A stretch of 64,000 nucleotides of DNA. It comes from Methylobacterium sp. (lineage in GTDB: Bacteria > Pseudomonadota > Alphaproteobacteria > Rhizobiales > Beijerinckiaceae). Positions 8,937 to 17,693 of the stretch are shown here, in pieces. Location of the stretch: the NCBI GenBank assembly GCA_020252645.1, contig JADCCN010000003.1:1-64000 (forward strand). Direction: 5' to 3'. Made by a program: the position numbers and the translations under genes. Below the pieces are notes generated by a model. It saw only the letters and a list, made by a program, of their open reading frames with translations. It searched no databases and was not told the origin of the DNA. Each line of letters starts with the position of its first letter. The first letter of the stretch is position 1.

Positions 8937-10055
8937 TCAGGTGATGGAGCCGACCACCCCCTCCGCGAGGAAGTTCATGCCGTCGAGCACGCGATCGAAA
9001 TTGTCGTAGCTCGCATTGGGCAGCACCACATTGCCCTTGTTGTCCTTCACCGGGCCCCGGATGATCGGCTTGTTGGCCTTGAGATCGGCAATCGCCGCCT
9101 CGGCCGCCTTGCGCGCGGGCTCCTCGGCGCCGGCCCCGAAGGCGGTGTTGCGCACCATGTCCCGGTCATAGCCGCCGAACACCATGTTCGGCACCGTCTG
9201 GCCCTTGGCGATCGCCTCGGCGAAGATCCTGTAGATCGTCTCCCACTTGTATTCCGCGCCGGTGATGAAGCCCTTCGGCGCCAGCGGCGCCTGGCTCGCA
9301 TTATGGCCCAGCGACCTGATGCCCCGGCGCTCGGCGGTCTCGATCACCACCTTCGGGCTGTCCACATGGCAGGTGAGGATGTCGCAGCCCGCGCCGATAA
9401 GCGCATTCGCGGCTTCCGCCTCGCGCACGGGCAAAGCCCAGTCCCCGGTGAAGATCACCTGCAGCGTGGCGTTCGGGTTCACCGAGCGCGCGCCCCAGAG
9501 CACCGAGTTGATGTTGCGCAGCACGCTGGAAATGGGCTTTGCGGCCACGAAGCCGATCTTGTTCGTCCGGGTGGAAAGGCCCGCCGCGACGCCGTTCACG
9601 TAATGCGCCTGATCGAGATAGCCGAAATAGCTGCCGGCATTGTCCGGGTGCTTGCCCTTCTCCCAGAGCGGGGCGGCATGGCGCAGGGTGACCTTGGGAT
9701 ACTTCTTCGCCACATCCACCATGAAGGGGTTGAAATAGCCGAAGGAGGTCGCAAGGATAAGGTTCGCCCCTTCGAGATTGATCATGGATTCCATGGATTT
9801 CGCCACGGCGGCCGTTTCCGGCACGTTCTCTTCCTCGATGATCTTCACGCCCGGCGTGGCCTTGAGCACGCCGATGGAGACCGCATGCGCCTGGTTCCAG
9901 CCGAAATCATCCTTCGGGCCGACATAGACGATGCCGATCGTCACGCCCGATTGGGCGCGTGCGAGGCTCGGAAAGCCAAGGGCTGCGGCGGCCGTGCCCG
10001 CGGCGGCGCCTTGCAGGAATGAGCGGCGGGAAAAGCGATCGAACGGCATGGACAT
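8937..10055 (-). CDS. BMP-family ABC transporter substrate-binding protein
   Basis: 372 residues; a Tat-like signal peptide (RFSRRSFLQG, cleavage after SLARA) is followed by a BMP/PnrA-type binding domain (IGIVYVGPKDDFGWNQAH). Relatives bind nucleosides or other heterocycles. It is the first gene of the operon running down to 3193. Two ATGs at 10055 and 10049 are possible; AGGGAG is 8 bases before the second. The 220 bases upstream contain no further gene and should hold the promoter, but no convincing -35/-10 pair or RutR-type site was seen. Confidence 0.93.
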   Translation of the reverse strand: MSMPFDRFSRRSFLQGAAAGTAAAALGFPSLARAQSGVTIGIVYVGPKDDFGWNQAHAVSIGVLKATPGVKIIEEENVPETAAVAKSMESMINLEGANLILATSFGYFNPFMVDVAKKYPKVTLRHAAPLWEKGKHPDNAGSYFGYLDQAHYVNGVAAGLSTRTNKIGFVAAKPISSVLRNINSVLWGARSVNPNATLQVIFTGDWALPVREAEAANALIGAGCDILTCHVDSPKVVIETAERRGIRSLGHNASQAPLAPKGFITGAEYKWETIYRIFAEAIAKGQTVPNMVFGGYDRDMVRNTAFGAGAEEPARKAAEAAIADLKANKPIIRGPVKDNKGNVVLPNASYDNFDRVLDGMNFLAEGVVGSIT

Positions 10056-10275
10056 GGCTCCCTGGAGCAGATCGCCAGCGCGAGCGGCTGGCTGGTCTGA
10101 CAGGCAAAGCAACGGTTGTGCCAGCCGCTTCCCCACCCGGTGAAGGCTGTGTTCGCCGGGCCTGCATGCGGCACCGCGGAAAGAATTCGCCCCGCCGCGT
10201 TGCCTGCAATTTGGCGAGGCCTGCCTATCGCAGCACGCCGTTGCACATTTGATGAGCAGGTTCTTCAGGCCGACC

Positions 10276-10635
10276 TCAGGCCGCGACCTTCCGCGCGGGC
10301 CTTCCCTGCCGCCAGACGAGAAACCGCAGATAAGCGCGTTCCAGCAGCGCGAGCACGAGGGGAATGCGCGCCATCTGCCCCAGCGGCCAGAAAAGCGGCA
10401 CATGCCGCCACATCAGCGCGAAGGCGGCGGCGCCCGAATGCAATTGCCCCTCGGCATCCCGCGCATGGAAGCGCGCGAGCAGCAGGGCGGGGTCGATCGG
10501 GCAGGCGGCATCGGGCGCGTGAAGATCGATGAAGGCGATGTTTCGGCGCCAATCGAGCGCGCGCATCACCCGGATTTCCCGCGCGCAGATCGGGCAGGCC
10601 GAATCGAACCAGACCGTGACGGGCCGCGCGCTCAT
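10276..10635 (-). CDS. DCC-family (DUF393) thiol-disulfide oxidoreductase-like protein
   Basis: 119 residues starting with the DUF393 hallmark VWFDSACPICAREI, i.e. an N-terminal Asp followed by CPxC, and a C-terminal YLRFLVWRQGR segment. The start ATG at 10635 overlaps the stop of the photolyase-like gene (ATGA), so the two are co-transcribed. DCC proteins are thioredoxin-like; their function is mostly unknown, and they are often encoded beside photolyase-type genes. Confidence 0.85.
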   Translation of the reverse strand: MSARPVTVWFDSACPICAREIRVMRALDWRRNIAFIDLHAPDAACPIDPALLLARFHARDAEGQLHSGAAAFALMWRHVPLFWPLGQMARIPLVLALLERAYLRFLVWRQGRPARKVAA

Positions 10636-11924
10636 CGGTGGGCGGCCGCGCGGCGCGCATCGCGCGTGAAGAGATCGGGCTGCATCGCTTCCGCGCCGAT
10701 CCCCATCCGCGCCACGAGATCGGGGATGCGCTCGCGCAGGCCGAAGAAGCCCTTCGTGGCATGCGGCCAGATGAGCGCATCCTCGCTGCGGCGGATTTCG
10801 GTGAGCGCGATGCCGGCCCGGGCGAGAGCCGGGCGCAGGCGGGCGAGTTCCTCGCCCATCGGCCCCAGGGGCGCATAGGCGGTGAGGATGCGCTCCACCC
10901 CCAGCGCGCGGCATCGCCCGGCGAGGTCATCCGCCCGCAGCGCCTGCAGAGGCTCCGCCTCGACGCCGAAATGGGCGCTGGCGCGGCTCGTGGCATCGGC
11001 CATCGCCCCTTCCGCGAAGGCGAGGGCCAGATCCGAAACCGCGAAAGCCGATCGCGCCGCCGTCGCATGGCAGCCAACGATCCCGCGGATCTCGGCCGAG
11101 GCCAGCGGCAGGCTCTCGGGGTGGAGGTCTTCCTCGGTCAGCAGCAGCAGGGCGGGGCCGGCGGGCGCGGCATCATCCGCCGGGCGCGCGGGTTTCGCGG
11201 CGGGCAGCGGCGGCTCGTCGAGCGCGATGGCCTCGCGCGCGAGGTCCTTGGGGCGGAAGCGCCCGCCCGTATGCTCGGCGATGTTGTCGGGCCGCGCGAG
11301 ATAGGTCTTGCCGCGGGTGTGCAAGCCGCCCACCCAGCGCCAGGAGAGGGTATTGGAGGCAGGGTCGCCATCGATGAAATGCCGGAAAGTGAAATCCGCG
11401 CCGAGTTCCCAGGGCAGGCGCAGCGTGAAGATCCAGATCGAGGCCAGCCACATGCGCGTATGGTTGTGGAGATAGCCGGTCTCGCGCAATTCCTCCACCC
11501 AGGCATCGAAGCAATCGATGCCCGTGCGTCCCTCCACCGCCTTGCGATAGGCCCGGGCGAAGCCGCCCCCCTCCTCGACAGCGGCCTGCTGGCCGGACAA
11601 GGCCGCCTGATAGCGGTTCCAGATCTCGGGCCGCGTTTCGAGATGCCCCTTGAAATAGCCGCGCCAGAACACCTCCTGCACGAATTTCTCCGCCGCCTCG
11701 AGGCTGTGGCGTCGCAGCACGCGGTCGAGCACCTCGCGCTCGGTCACGAGGCGATGGCGCAGATAGGGCGAGAGGATGGAGACATTCGCCCGGTCATCCG
11801 GCCCGTGATCCGAGTTGCGGCGATTGGCATAGGCGCGCCCCGCGGCCGGGAGGAATTCCGCGAGGCGCGCCAGGCCGGCTGCGCGCATGGGCAGGAAAAG
11901 GCGGGAGGAAGGAGGTTTGCTCAT
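10632..11924 (-). CDS. Photolyase/cryptochrome-like FAD-binding protein, unusual domain order
   Basis: 430 residues. The N-terminal half (about 25-215) carries photolyase FAD-binding helices: FVQEVFWRGYFKGHLE, GYLHNHTRMWLASIWIF and DPASNTLSWRWVGGLHTRGK. The usual N-terminal alpha/beta domain is missing in front. After a Pro/Ala-rich linker (about 230-255) the C-terminal 175 residues look like an alpha/beta domain (strand-like ALLLLTEEDL, RILTAYAPLGP) ending in LIWPHATKGFFGLRERIP. This suggests a swapped domain order. DNA repair or light-sensing function is inferred from the FAD domain only. ATG 11924 is chosen over an upstream start at 11951. Confidence 0.8.
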   Translation of the reverse strand: MSKPPSSRLFLPMRAAGLARLAEFLPAAGRAYANRRNSDHGPDDRANVSILSPYLRHRLVTEREVLDRVLRRHSLEAAEKFVQEVFWRGYFKGHLETRPEIWNRYQAALSGQQAAVEEGGGFARAYRKAVEGRTGIDCFDAWVEELRETGYLHNHTRMWLASIWIFTLRLPWELGADFTFRHFIDGDPASNTLSWRWVGGLHTRGKTYLARPDNIAEHTGGRFRPKDLAREAIALDEPPLPAAKPARPADDAAPAGPALLLLTEEDLHPESLPLASAEIRGIVGCHATAARSAFAVSDLALAFAEGAMADATSRASAHFGVEAEPLQALRADDLAGRCRALGVERILTAYAPLGPMGEELARLRPALARAGIALTEIRRSEDALIWPHATKGFFGLRERIPDLVARMGIGAEAMQPDLFTRDARRAAAHR

Positions 11925-12025
11925 GTTCCGCCTACGCAAGGCGCGCGGCATCGGACCACCTCGCCCCAGCTCGGCCGCCTCACGCTCTTCGCGCTCTGCG
12001 CGGGCGGATCAATCCGCCGAATTTC

Positions 12026-12189
12026 GCTGCGCGATATGGCGATGCGCGATATGGAGATGCGCAAGGCCCAGGGCTTCATTTGCCGCATCGACCGCAGGAA
12101 GAACATGATCATCACCGGCGGAACGAACGTCTACCCCACTCGGGGGCCGGGCCGTGCTCGGCCGGCATCCGGCCGTGAAGGATACCGCC
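12026..12189 (+). pseudogene. Remnant of an AMP-forming acyl-CoA ligase, frameshifted
   Basis: Frame-by-frame reading gives GFICRIDRRKNMIITGGTN followed by VYP, which is the hinge and A8 core of acyl-CoA synthetases. The next conserved piece, VLGRHPAVKDTA, continues at 12154 in a different frame with part of the linker missing. A 15-base duplication (12029-12058) lies at the upstream edge. Neither a start nor the adenylation domain is left. Nothing recognisable was seen in the flanks 11925-12025 and 12190-12390. Intact ligases commonly accompany SDR/acyl-CoA dehydrogenase/APH operons like the one that follows. Confidence 0.75.
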
Positions 12190-12390
12190 CTGCGCCATTC
12201 CGATTACGCCGCGATCATCCGCGCGCTCGCCAATGCCCCGGCGGTGATCGATATTGGGACGTCGCAGATCGCGGTATCCTCCGATGCCGAAAAGGGCCTT
12301 GGCTTCATGCCGCATGATCGGGCACGGACGGCATGGGATGATGCCGAGCGTCGGCGGCGCGGGGAAATCTGAGGCGGAAGGGGCGCAAGC

Positions 12391-13143
12391 ATGGGTGATA
12401 TCTTCAGCCTGGCGGGAAAAAGCGCCCTCATCACGGGAGCCTCCTCCGGTCTCGGGCGGCATTTTGCCGAAGTGCTAGCGAAGGCGGGCGCGAGCGTGAC
12501 CATGGGCGCGCGGCGCGAAGCTCTGCTGGGCGAGGCGGCGACCGCCATCCGGCAGGCCGGCGGCAGGGTCGAAGCCATTCGTCTGGACGTCACCGATGCC
12601 GCCTCCGTGGCCGAGGCCTGCGGCGGGCGCGCCTATGACATCGTCATCAACAATGCCGGCCTGAGCCATGACGGCAAGGCGCTGACAACCTCCGCCGAGG
12701 ATTGGTCCCGCGTGATCGATACCGATCTTACGGGCGTGTTCCGCGTGGCGCAGGCCAGTGCCGCGCGCATGGTGGCGGAGGGGCGCGGCGGTTCGATCAT
12801 CAACATCGCCTCGATCCTGGGCCTGCGCGTTGCGGGCAATGTGGCGGCCTATGCGACCGCGAAGGCCGGCGTGGTGCAGCTCACCCGCGCCCTCGCCTTC
12901 GAATGGGCGCGGCACAGGATCCGCGTCAATGCGCTCTGCCCCGGCTATATCGAGACGGATCTCAACCGCGATTTCTTCGCATCACCCGCCGGGCAGGCGC
13001 TGGTCGCGCGTATCCCGCAGCGGCGTCTTGGCCGGATGAGCGATCTCGATGGCCCGCTGCTGCTGCTCGCCTCCGAGGCCGGCGCCTTCATGACCGGCAC
13101 GGAACTCGTGGCTGATGGCGGCCACCTCGTCTCATCGCTCTAG
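12391..13143 (+). CDS. SDR-family oxidoreductase (FabG-like)
   Basis: 250 residues, classical short-chain dehydrogenase. The cofactor motif is TGASSGLG near residue 15, NNAG near residue 88, the catalytic Ser in IINIASILG and YATAK (Tyr-x-x-x-Lys) about 15 residues later, then PGYIETDLN. It probably oxidises or reduces a hydroxyacyl-CoA or alcohol in the same pathway as the acyl-CoA dehydrogenase 9 bases downstream. A GGAAGGGG ribosome site precedes ATG 12391. Confidence 0.9.
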   Translation: MGDIFSLAGKSALITGASSGLGRHFAEVLAKAGASVTMGARREALLGEAATAIRQAGGRVEAIRLDVTDAASVAEACGGRAYDIVINNAGLSHDGKALTTSAEDWSRVIDTDLTGVFRVAQASAARMVAEGRGGSIINIASILGLRVAGNVAAYATAKAGVVQLTRALAFEWARHRIRVNALCPGYIETDLNRDFFASPAGQALVARIPQRRLGRMSDLDGPLLLLASEAGAFMTGTELVADGGHLVSSL

Positions 13144-13152
13144 GAAACAATC

Positions 13153-14358
13153 ATGGATTTCACGATTTCCCCGCGCATCGAGGATTTCCGCCAGCGGATC
13201 GCGCGTTTCGTCGAGGATCACATCCTGCCGCTGGAGGCGGATCGTTCCGCTTACGACGCGCATGACAACATCCGCCCGGAGGTGCTGGAGCCGTTGCGTG
13301 CCCGCGCTCGCGCCGAGGGGCTTTGGTGCCTGCAACTGGCCCCCGAAACCGGTGGCCAGGGCCTCGGCAAGGTCGGCATGGCTGTGTGCTATGAGGCGAT
13401 GAACCGCTCGATCTTCGGCCCGGTCGTGTTCAATTCGGCAGCGCCCGACGACGGCAACATGATGGTGCTGGAGAAGGTCGCGACCCCCGCCCAGAAGGCG
13501 CGCTGGCTCGCGCCCCTCGTCGCCGGCCGCGTGCGCTCCGCCTTCGCGATGACCGAACCGCATCCCGGCTCCGGCTCCGACCCCTCGATGATGCTCACCA
13601 AGGCCACCCGCAAGGGCGACCGCTACGTGATCGAGGGCCGCAAATGGTTCATCACCGGCGCGGAGGATGCCGGACATTTCATCCTGATGGCGCGCACCTC
13701 GGATGACCCCCGAAAGGGCCTCTCGGCCTTCCTGTTCGATCGCGCCGCGCCGGGCTGGGGCATCGAAAGGCGCATCCCCATCATGGGGCCGGAGGAGCAT
13801 GGCGGGCATTGCGAACTCGTGTTCGAGGGTCTCGAAATCCCGGCCGCGGACCTTCTGATGAACGAGGGCGACGGCCTGAAGCTCACGCAGATCCGCCTCG
13901 GCCCCGCGCGCCTCACCCATTGCATGCGCTGGCTGGGCCTTTCGAAGCGCTGCGTCGAGATCGCCCGGGCCTATGCTGGAGAGCGTTTCGCCTTCGGCGA
14001 CCGGCTCGCCAGGCGCGAGAGCATCCAGATGATGCTCGGCGATCTCGCGATGCAGATCGAGATCGGCCGCCTCCTGGTGATGAAGGCCGCGTGGGAACTC
14101 GATCGCGGTGGTTTTGCCCGCAAGGAGGTCTCCATGGCGAAGGTGCATGTCGCCAATGTGCTGCACAAGGCGGCGGATACGGCCATCCAGATCAACGGCG
14201 CGCGCGGCTATTCGAAGGATACGCCGCTCGAATGGATCTACCGCTACGCCCGGCAGGCGCGGCTCGTGGATGGCGCGGATGACGTGCACAAGATGGTGCT
14301 GAACCGCAATCTCGGGGCCGAGGGGCGTGATTTCTGGCAATGGCCGGTCGGGGCCTGA
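13153..14358 (+). CDS. Acyl-CoA dehydrogenase (ACAD10/11-like subgroup)
   Basis: 401 residues. The FAD/substrate contacts are [17 protein letters not shown] and [14 protein letters not shown], and the C-terminal helix bundle has [20 protein letters not shown] and [15 protein letters not shown]. Members of this subgroup are often fused or linked to an APH-like kinase that phosphorylates 4-hydroxyacyl-CoAs before elimination; the next gene is exactly such a kinase-like protein. That makes oxidation of hydroxy- or branched fatty acyl-CoAs the likely role, although the CoA ligase upstream is decayed. Confidence 0.93.
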   Translation: MDFTISPRIEDFRQRIARFVEDHILPLEADRSAYDAHDNIRPEVLEPLRARARAEGLWCLQLAPETGGQGLGKVGMAVCYEAMNRSIFGPVVFNSAAPDDGNMMVLEKVATPAQKARWLAPLVAGRVRSAFAMTEPHPGSGSDPSMMLTKATRKGDRYVIEGRKWFITGAEDAGHFILMARTSDDPRKGLSAFLFDRAAPGWGIERRIPIMGPEEHGGHCELVFEGLEIPAADLLMNEGDGLKLTQIRLGPARLTHCMRWLGLSKRCVEIARAYAGERFAFGDRLARRESIQMMLGDLAMQIEIGRLLVMKAAWELDRGGFARKEVSMAKVHVANVLHKAADTAIQINGARGYSKDTPLEWIYRYARQARLVDGADDVHKMVLNRNLGAEGRDFWQWPVGA

Positions 14359-14368
14359 GGGAATGCCA

Positions 14369-15397
14369 ATGCCCCTGCCCCCGGATTTCAACGAAAGCAC
14401 CTTCCGCGCCTTCCTCGATGCGAAATTTGGTGCGGCGGGGGATTATCGGCTGGAGCGCATCGCCGGCGGGCAATCGAACCCGACCTATTTCCTGACATTC
14501 GGCGGGCGCCGCATGGTCCTGCGCAAGCAGCCCAACGGCCCGCTGCTGAAGGGCGCGCATGCCATCGACCGCGAATATCGCGTGCTCGCCGCCCTCCATC
14601 CTGCGGGCGTGCCGGTGCCGCGCCCGGTTCTCTACCACGAGACGCCGGAGATCCTCGGCACGCCGTTCTACCTCATGGAGCGCGTGGAGGGCCGGGTCTT
14701 CTCCGACGGTGCCTTGCCCGAGGTTCCCGCGAGCGAGCGCCACGCGCTGTGGATGGGCCTTGCCGATTCCCTCGGACGGCTCCATCGCGTGCGGCCGGAT
14801 GCGGTGGGGCTCGCCGATTATGGCCGGCCCGGCAATTATTTCGAGCGGCAACTCTCGCGCTGGTCGCGCCAGTGGCAGGAGAGCACGAGCGGTCCCATCC
14901 CCGAGCTGGACCAGCTCGGCGCCTGGCTCGCCGCAAACCTGCCGCCGGATGATGGCGCGGTGAGCCTTGCCCATGGCGATTACCGCATGGGGAACGTCAT
15001 CTTCCACCCGACGGAGCCGCGCGTGGTCGCGATCCTCGATTGGGAACTCTCGACCCTCGGGCATCCTTTGGCCGATCTCGGCTTCTGCGCCATGGCCTGG
15101 CACAGTTCACCTGATGAATATGGCGGAATTCTCGGGCTGGATCTCGAAGCCCTTGGCCTGCCGACGGAGGCCGAATTCCTTGCGCGCTATGCCGCAGCCA
15201 ACCCTTCGGCCGCCCGGCCGCTGCCCTTCCACAAGGCCTTCGCGCTCTTTCGTTTCGCGGTCATCTTCGTGGGCATCGCGGATCGCGCGAGGCAGGGCAA
15301 CGCTTCGGGTGCGGATGCCGCGAAGGTCGCGCCGCTCGCGCGGCGGTTCGCCATTCGCGGGCTGGAGGTCATCGCGGGTCACCATCCCGGCCCCTGA
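14369..15397 (+). CDS. APH-family phosphotransferase (ACAD10-type kinase-like)
   Basis: 342 residues with the aminoglycoside-phosphotransferase-like kinase fold. The N-lobe has [24 protein letters not shown], the catalytic loop is [13 protein letters not shown] (Asp and Asn conserved) and the metal site is [16 protein letters not shown]. In ACAD10/11 systems this domain phosphorylates the 4-hydroxyl of hydroxyacyl-CoAs. An AGGGA ribosome site lies 6 bases before ATG 14369; ATG 14363 is an alternative. It ends the three-gene operon; repeats begin 20 bases after its stop. Confidence 0.88.
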   Translation: MPLPPDFNESTFRAFLDAKFGAAGDYRLERIAGGQSNPTYFLTFGGRRMVLRKQPNGPLLKGAHAIDREYRVLAALHPAGVPVPRPVLYHETPEILGTPFYLMERVEGRVFSDGALPEVPASERHALWMGLADSLGRLHRVRPDAVGLADYGRPGNYFERQLSRWSRQWQESTSGPIPELDQLGAWLAANLPPDDGAVSLAHGDYRMGNVIFHPTEPRVVAILDWELSTLGHPLADLGFCAMAWHSSPDEYGGILGLDLEALGLPTEAEFLARYAAANPSAARPLPFHKAFALFRFAVIFVGIADRARQGNASGADAAKVAPLARRFAIRGLEVIAGHHPGP

Positions 15398-15417
15398 CGC
15401 CACGCGCCGCCGACCTG

Positions 15418-15723
15418 GAGCATTTTCAAGCGAAGTGGGAACCGGTTCGCGCCAAGAAAATGCGACAAAGAAAAAGAAAGAAGCATTTTCAAGCGAAGCA
15501 GCCCCTCGCGAAGGCGGGGGTGGGAACCGGTTCGCGTGAGGAAAATGCGACAAAGAAAAAGAAAGAAGCATTTTCAAGCGAAGCACGCCCCTCGCGAAGG
15601 CGGGGATGGAACCGGTTCGCGTGAAGAAAATGCGACAAAGAAAAAGAGATAAGCATTTTCAAGCGAAGCATGTCCCCGCGAAGGCGGGGGTGGGAACCGG
15701 TTCGCGTGAGGAAAATGCGACCA
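15418..15723. repeat. Four-unit array of GCATTTTC...GAAAATGC palindromes with a nested hairpin
   Basis: Units start at 15420, 15483, 15568 and 15653. Each begins GCATTTTCAAGCGAAG and contains GGAACCGGTTCGCG before its closing GAAAATGC; the first three are followed by a purine-rich linker (CGACAAAGAAAAAGA...). Unit 1 is 63 bases long. Units 2 and 3 are 85 bases because, after GCGAAG, they carry an extra 22-23 bases centred on CCCC(T)CGCGAAGGCGGGG, a GC hairpin of its own. Unit 4 has the same insert and ends the array. A lone diverged relative of the palindrome is at 54573-54612. Confidence 0.85.
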
Positions 15724-15762
15724 GACAAAGAAATCTCGCATCCGATCTCTTTCGGCCAGTTC

Positions 15763-15867
15763 TAGAGCATGATGTGTTCAGACGGAAGCAAATAATGCTC
15801 TTATCTTATTATTATCGCATGCTTTTTTGTGAAAAACCGGATTCCACTTTTTCACAGCATGCTCTAA
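15763..15867. repeat. MITE-like palindromic repeat, copy 3
   Basis: Same orientation as copy 1: CTAG, then AGCATGATGTG, two hairpins joined by TATCTTATTATTATC, ending CACAGCATGCT followed by CTAA. The first hairpin's right arm is mutated (CAAATAATGCTC instead of CACATCATGCTC). Confidence 0.85.
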
Positions 15868-16045
15868 AAAATGCTCCAGCTGTCCCCCGTATCAGTGCAC
15901 AGCCAGCGGACCATCGACGATCCAGCCGCAGCGTCGCGGGAGTGATCGGCCACCGCCCAGTGGTCCGGTTGGGATGCGAGTGGATGGACGGCCTCGAATC
16001 CGGCGCGGGCGGGATGAGGTCGACCGATGTGGCGCGCACCGGATT
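15868..16045. other. Gene-free spacer with an unassigned short reading frame
   Basis: These 178 bases lie between a repeat and the stop of the 5'-nucleotidase-like gene. A minus-strand frame of 61 codons could start at a GTG (16049) overlapping that stop as GTGA and ends at 15864, at the repeat edge. The predicted peptide (ending DTGDSWSIF) matches no family I recognise and has no independent ribosome site. It may be the remains of a longer gene. Confidence 0.2.
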
Positions 16046-17593
16046 TCACTTCGCGAGGATGCGCCCCTCGACCGTGCTGCTGACGGTGCCGAGCTTGCGC
16101 ACATGCACCATCACCACATTGGCCATCAGCGTGCCGTCGGTCTTGCCGATCAGCGTGCGTCCGCGCCCCAAAGCCGCATAGCCGTCGCCCCCGCCGAACA
16201 TGAAGTCGTTCGAGGCGACCCTGTATTTTCCGGCCGGATCGATCGGCTTGCCGCCGACCTCGATCGAAAGCACGCGGCTGCCCGCCGCCGCCTTCGGATC
16301 ATAGGTGAAGCTGAGGCCCGAGACCTGCGGAAAGCGCCCCGCGCGGTTATCCACCTGCGAGACGCCGTTCTCCAGCGCATCCCTGATGTCCTTGCCGGTG
16401 ATCTCGATCATCACGGTCGAGTTGCCGAAGGGCAATTCCGAGAGGATGTCGCGCCGCGTCAGCGTGGTGCCGGGGGCGTATTGCCTGTTGGCGCGAATGC
16501 CGCCGCCATTGGTGATGGCGACATCCGCGCCAGTGGCGATACGCATCGCATCGGCGATGAGGTTGCCGATGGCAGCCTCCTGGCTGCGCACGGTGGCGGA
16601 GCGGCTGTCGAGTGCCACGGCAGTCGTGCCGATGGTGACATCGAGTTCCTTCGACAGATCTGCCTCGTATTTCTTCACGATCGCAAGCGCAGCCGGATCG
16701 GGCTCGGCCAGCGCGGAATCGATCGGGCGGAAAACGGGCCGCCAGGTCACGCTGCGCTTTCCGTCGCGCTCGCCGATGATGCAATACATGTCGATGGCGG
16801 TGACGTATTCGCCCTCCTCGCCCGATTCCACCATTGCCACGCGGTTGTCATAGGAAATGCGCAGGTCGTGATCATGCCCGGTCAGCAGCACATCGACGAG
16901 GCGCGAGCGCGCGATCTCGAGGTCGCGGGTGAAATCGGTATGCGTGACGGCCACCACGATATCCGCGCCGGCATCGCGCAGGGCTTTCGATTGCTCGCGC
17001 ACGGCGGCCATTTCATCCGAGAAGGTGAAGCCCTGCGCCGAGGACATCAGCGGCGTATTGGCGAGCGCCACGCCGAAGACGCCGAGCTTGATCGGGCCCA
17101 TCTCGAAGATCCTGCGATCCTCATGGCCGGGAAGCGGCGAGCCATCCGCGTTGCGCAGGTTCGCCGCCATGAACAATGACTTCGCTTCCGCACGGCGCTT
17201 GAGATAATTCTCCTTGCCGAAATCGAATTCGTGGTTGCCGGGCACGAAGACATCCGGCGGCATGACGTTCAGCAGTTCCACCGTATGCGCGCCCTGGTCG
17301 AAGCCGGACATCAGCGAGGGCGAATACATGTCGCCGGCATGCGCATAGAAGCAGGGCACGGGGCCCGCCTTCTCGGCCCGCGCGATGGCGGCCAGGCGGG
17401 CGAAGCCGCCCTTCCCGGCCACTTCGCCCATCTTGTAGATGTCGTTGACCAGAAGCAGCCGGAAGGTGGGCGTCGCGCCCTGGCTCGCCGCCTGTGCCAG
17501 CGCTTCCTCGGCGCTGCCGGCCATGATCGTCGTCGCGGCGAGCCCGCCCGCGACCGCAATCCTGAAGGCGTCACGCCTGTTGATCTCGCTCAT
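16046..17593 (-). CDS. 5'-nucleotidase/UshA-family metallophosphatase, Tat-exported
   Basis: 515 residues. The N-terminus EINRRDAFRIAVAGG is Tat-like with a cleavage site after EEALAQA. The metallophosphatase domain has LLVNDIYKMGE, HAGDMYS, PGNHEFDFG, VTHTDF and LLTGHDHD metal ligands. The C-terminal 5'-nucleotidase domain has NGGGIRANRQYAPG and SNDFMFGGGDGY. It probably dephosphorylates nucleotides in the periplasm, feeding nucleosides to the uptake operon nearby. ATG 17593 has GGAG 9 bases upstream. It is bounded by repeats on both sides and appears to be transcribed alone. Confidence 0.92.
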   Translation of the reverse strand: MSEINRRDAFRIAVAGGLAATTIMAGSAEEALAQAASQGATPTFRLLLVNDIYKMGEVAGKGGFARLAAIARAEKAGPVPCFYAHAGDMYSPSLMSGFDQGAHTVELLNVMPPDVFVPGNHEFDFGKENYLKRRAEAKSLFMAANLRNADGSPLPGHEDRRIFEMGPIKLGVFGVALANTPLMSSAQGFTFSDEMAAVREQSKALRDAGADIVVAVTHTDFTRDLEIARSRLVDVLLTGHDHDLRISYDNRVAMVESGEEGEYVTAIDMYCIIGERDGKRSVTWRPVFRPIDSALAEPDPAALAIVKKYEADLSKELDVTIGTTAVALDSRSATVRSQEAAIGNLIADAMRIATGADVAITNGGGIRANRQYAPGTTLTRRDILSELPFGNSTVMIEITGKDIRDALENGVSQVDNRAGRFPQVSGLSFTYDPKAAAGSRVLSIEVGGKPIDPAGKYRVASNDFMFGGGDGYAALGRGRTLIGKTDGTLMANVVMVHVRKLGTVSSTVEGRILAK

Positions 17594-17693
17594 GCTCGTG
17601 AACTCCGGGATTGTGGCAGGCGCCTGGGCGGTCACCCTGTTCGCCTTGAATGTAGCCCCAGTTCCGCGCCCATTGAAAGGGCGCACGGCGCCT

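Noticed and set aside
15418-15723. Possible CRISPR array
   Set aside because: The units are long palindromes with almost identical intervening sequence and periods of 63-85 bases; there are no unique spacers and no cas genes.
15606-16181. Open frame of 191 codons across the repeats
   Set aside because: It is made mostly of repeat sequence and runs antisense into the 5'-nucleotidase gene; no start signal or family match.
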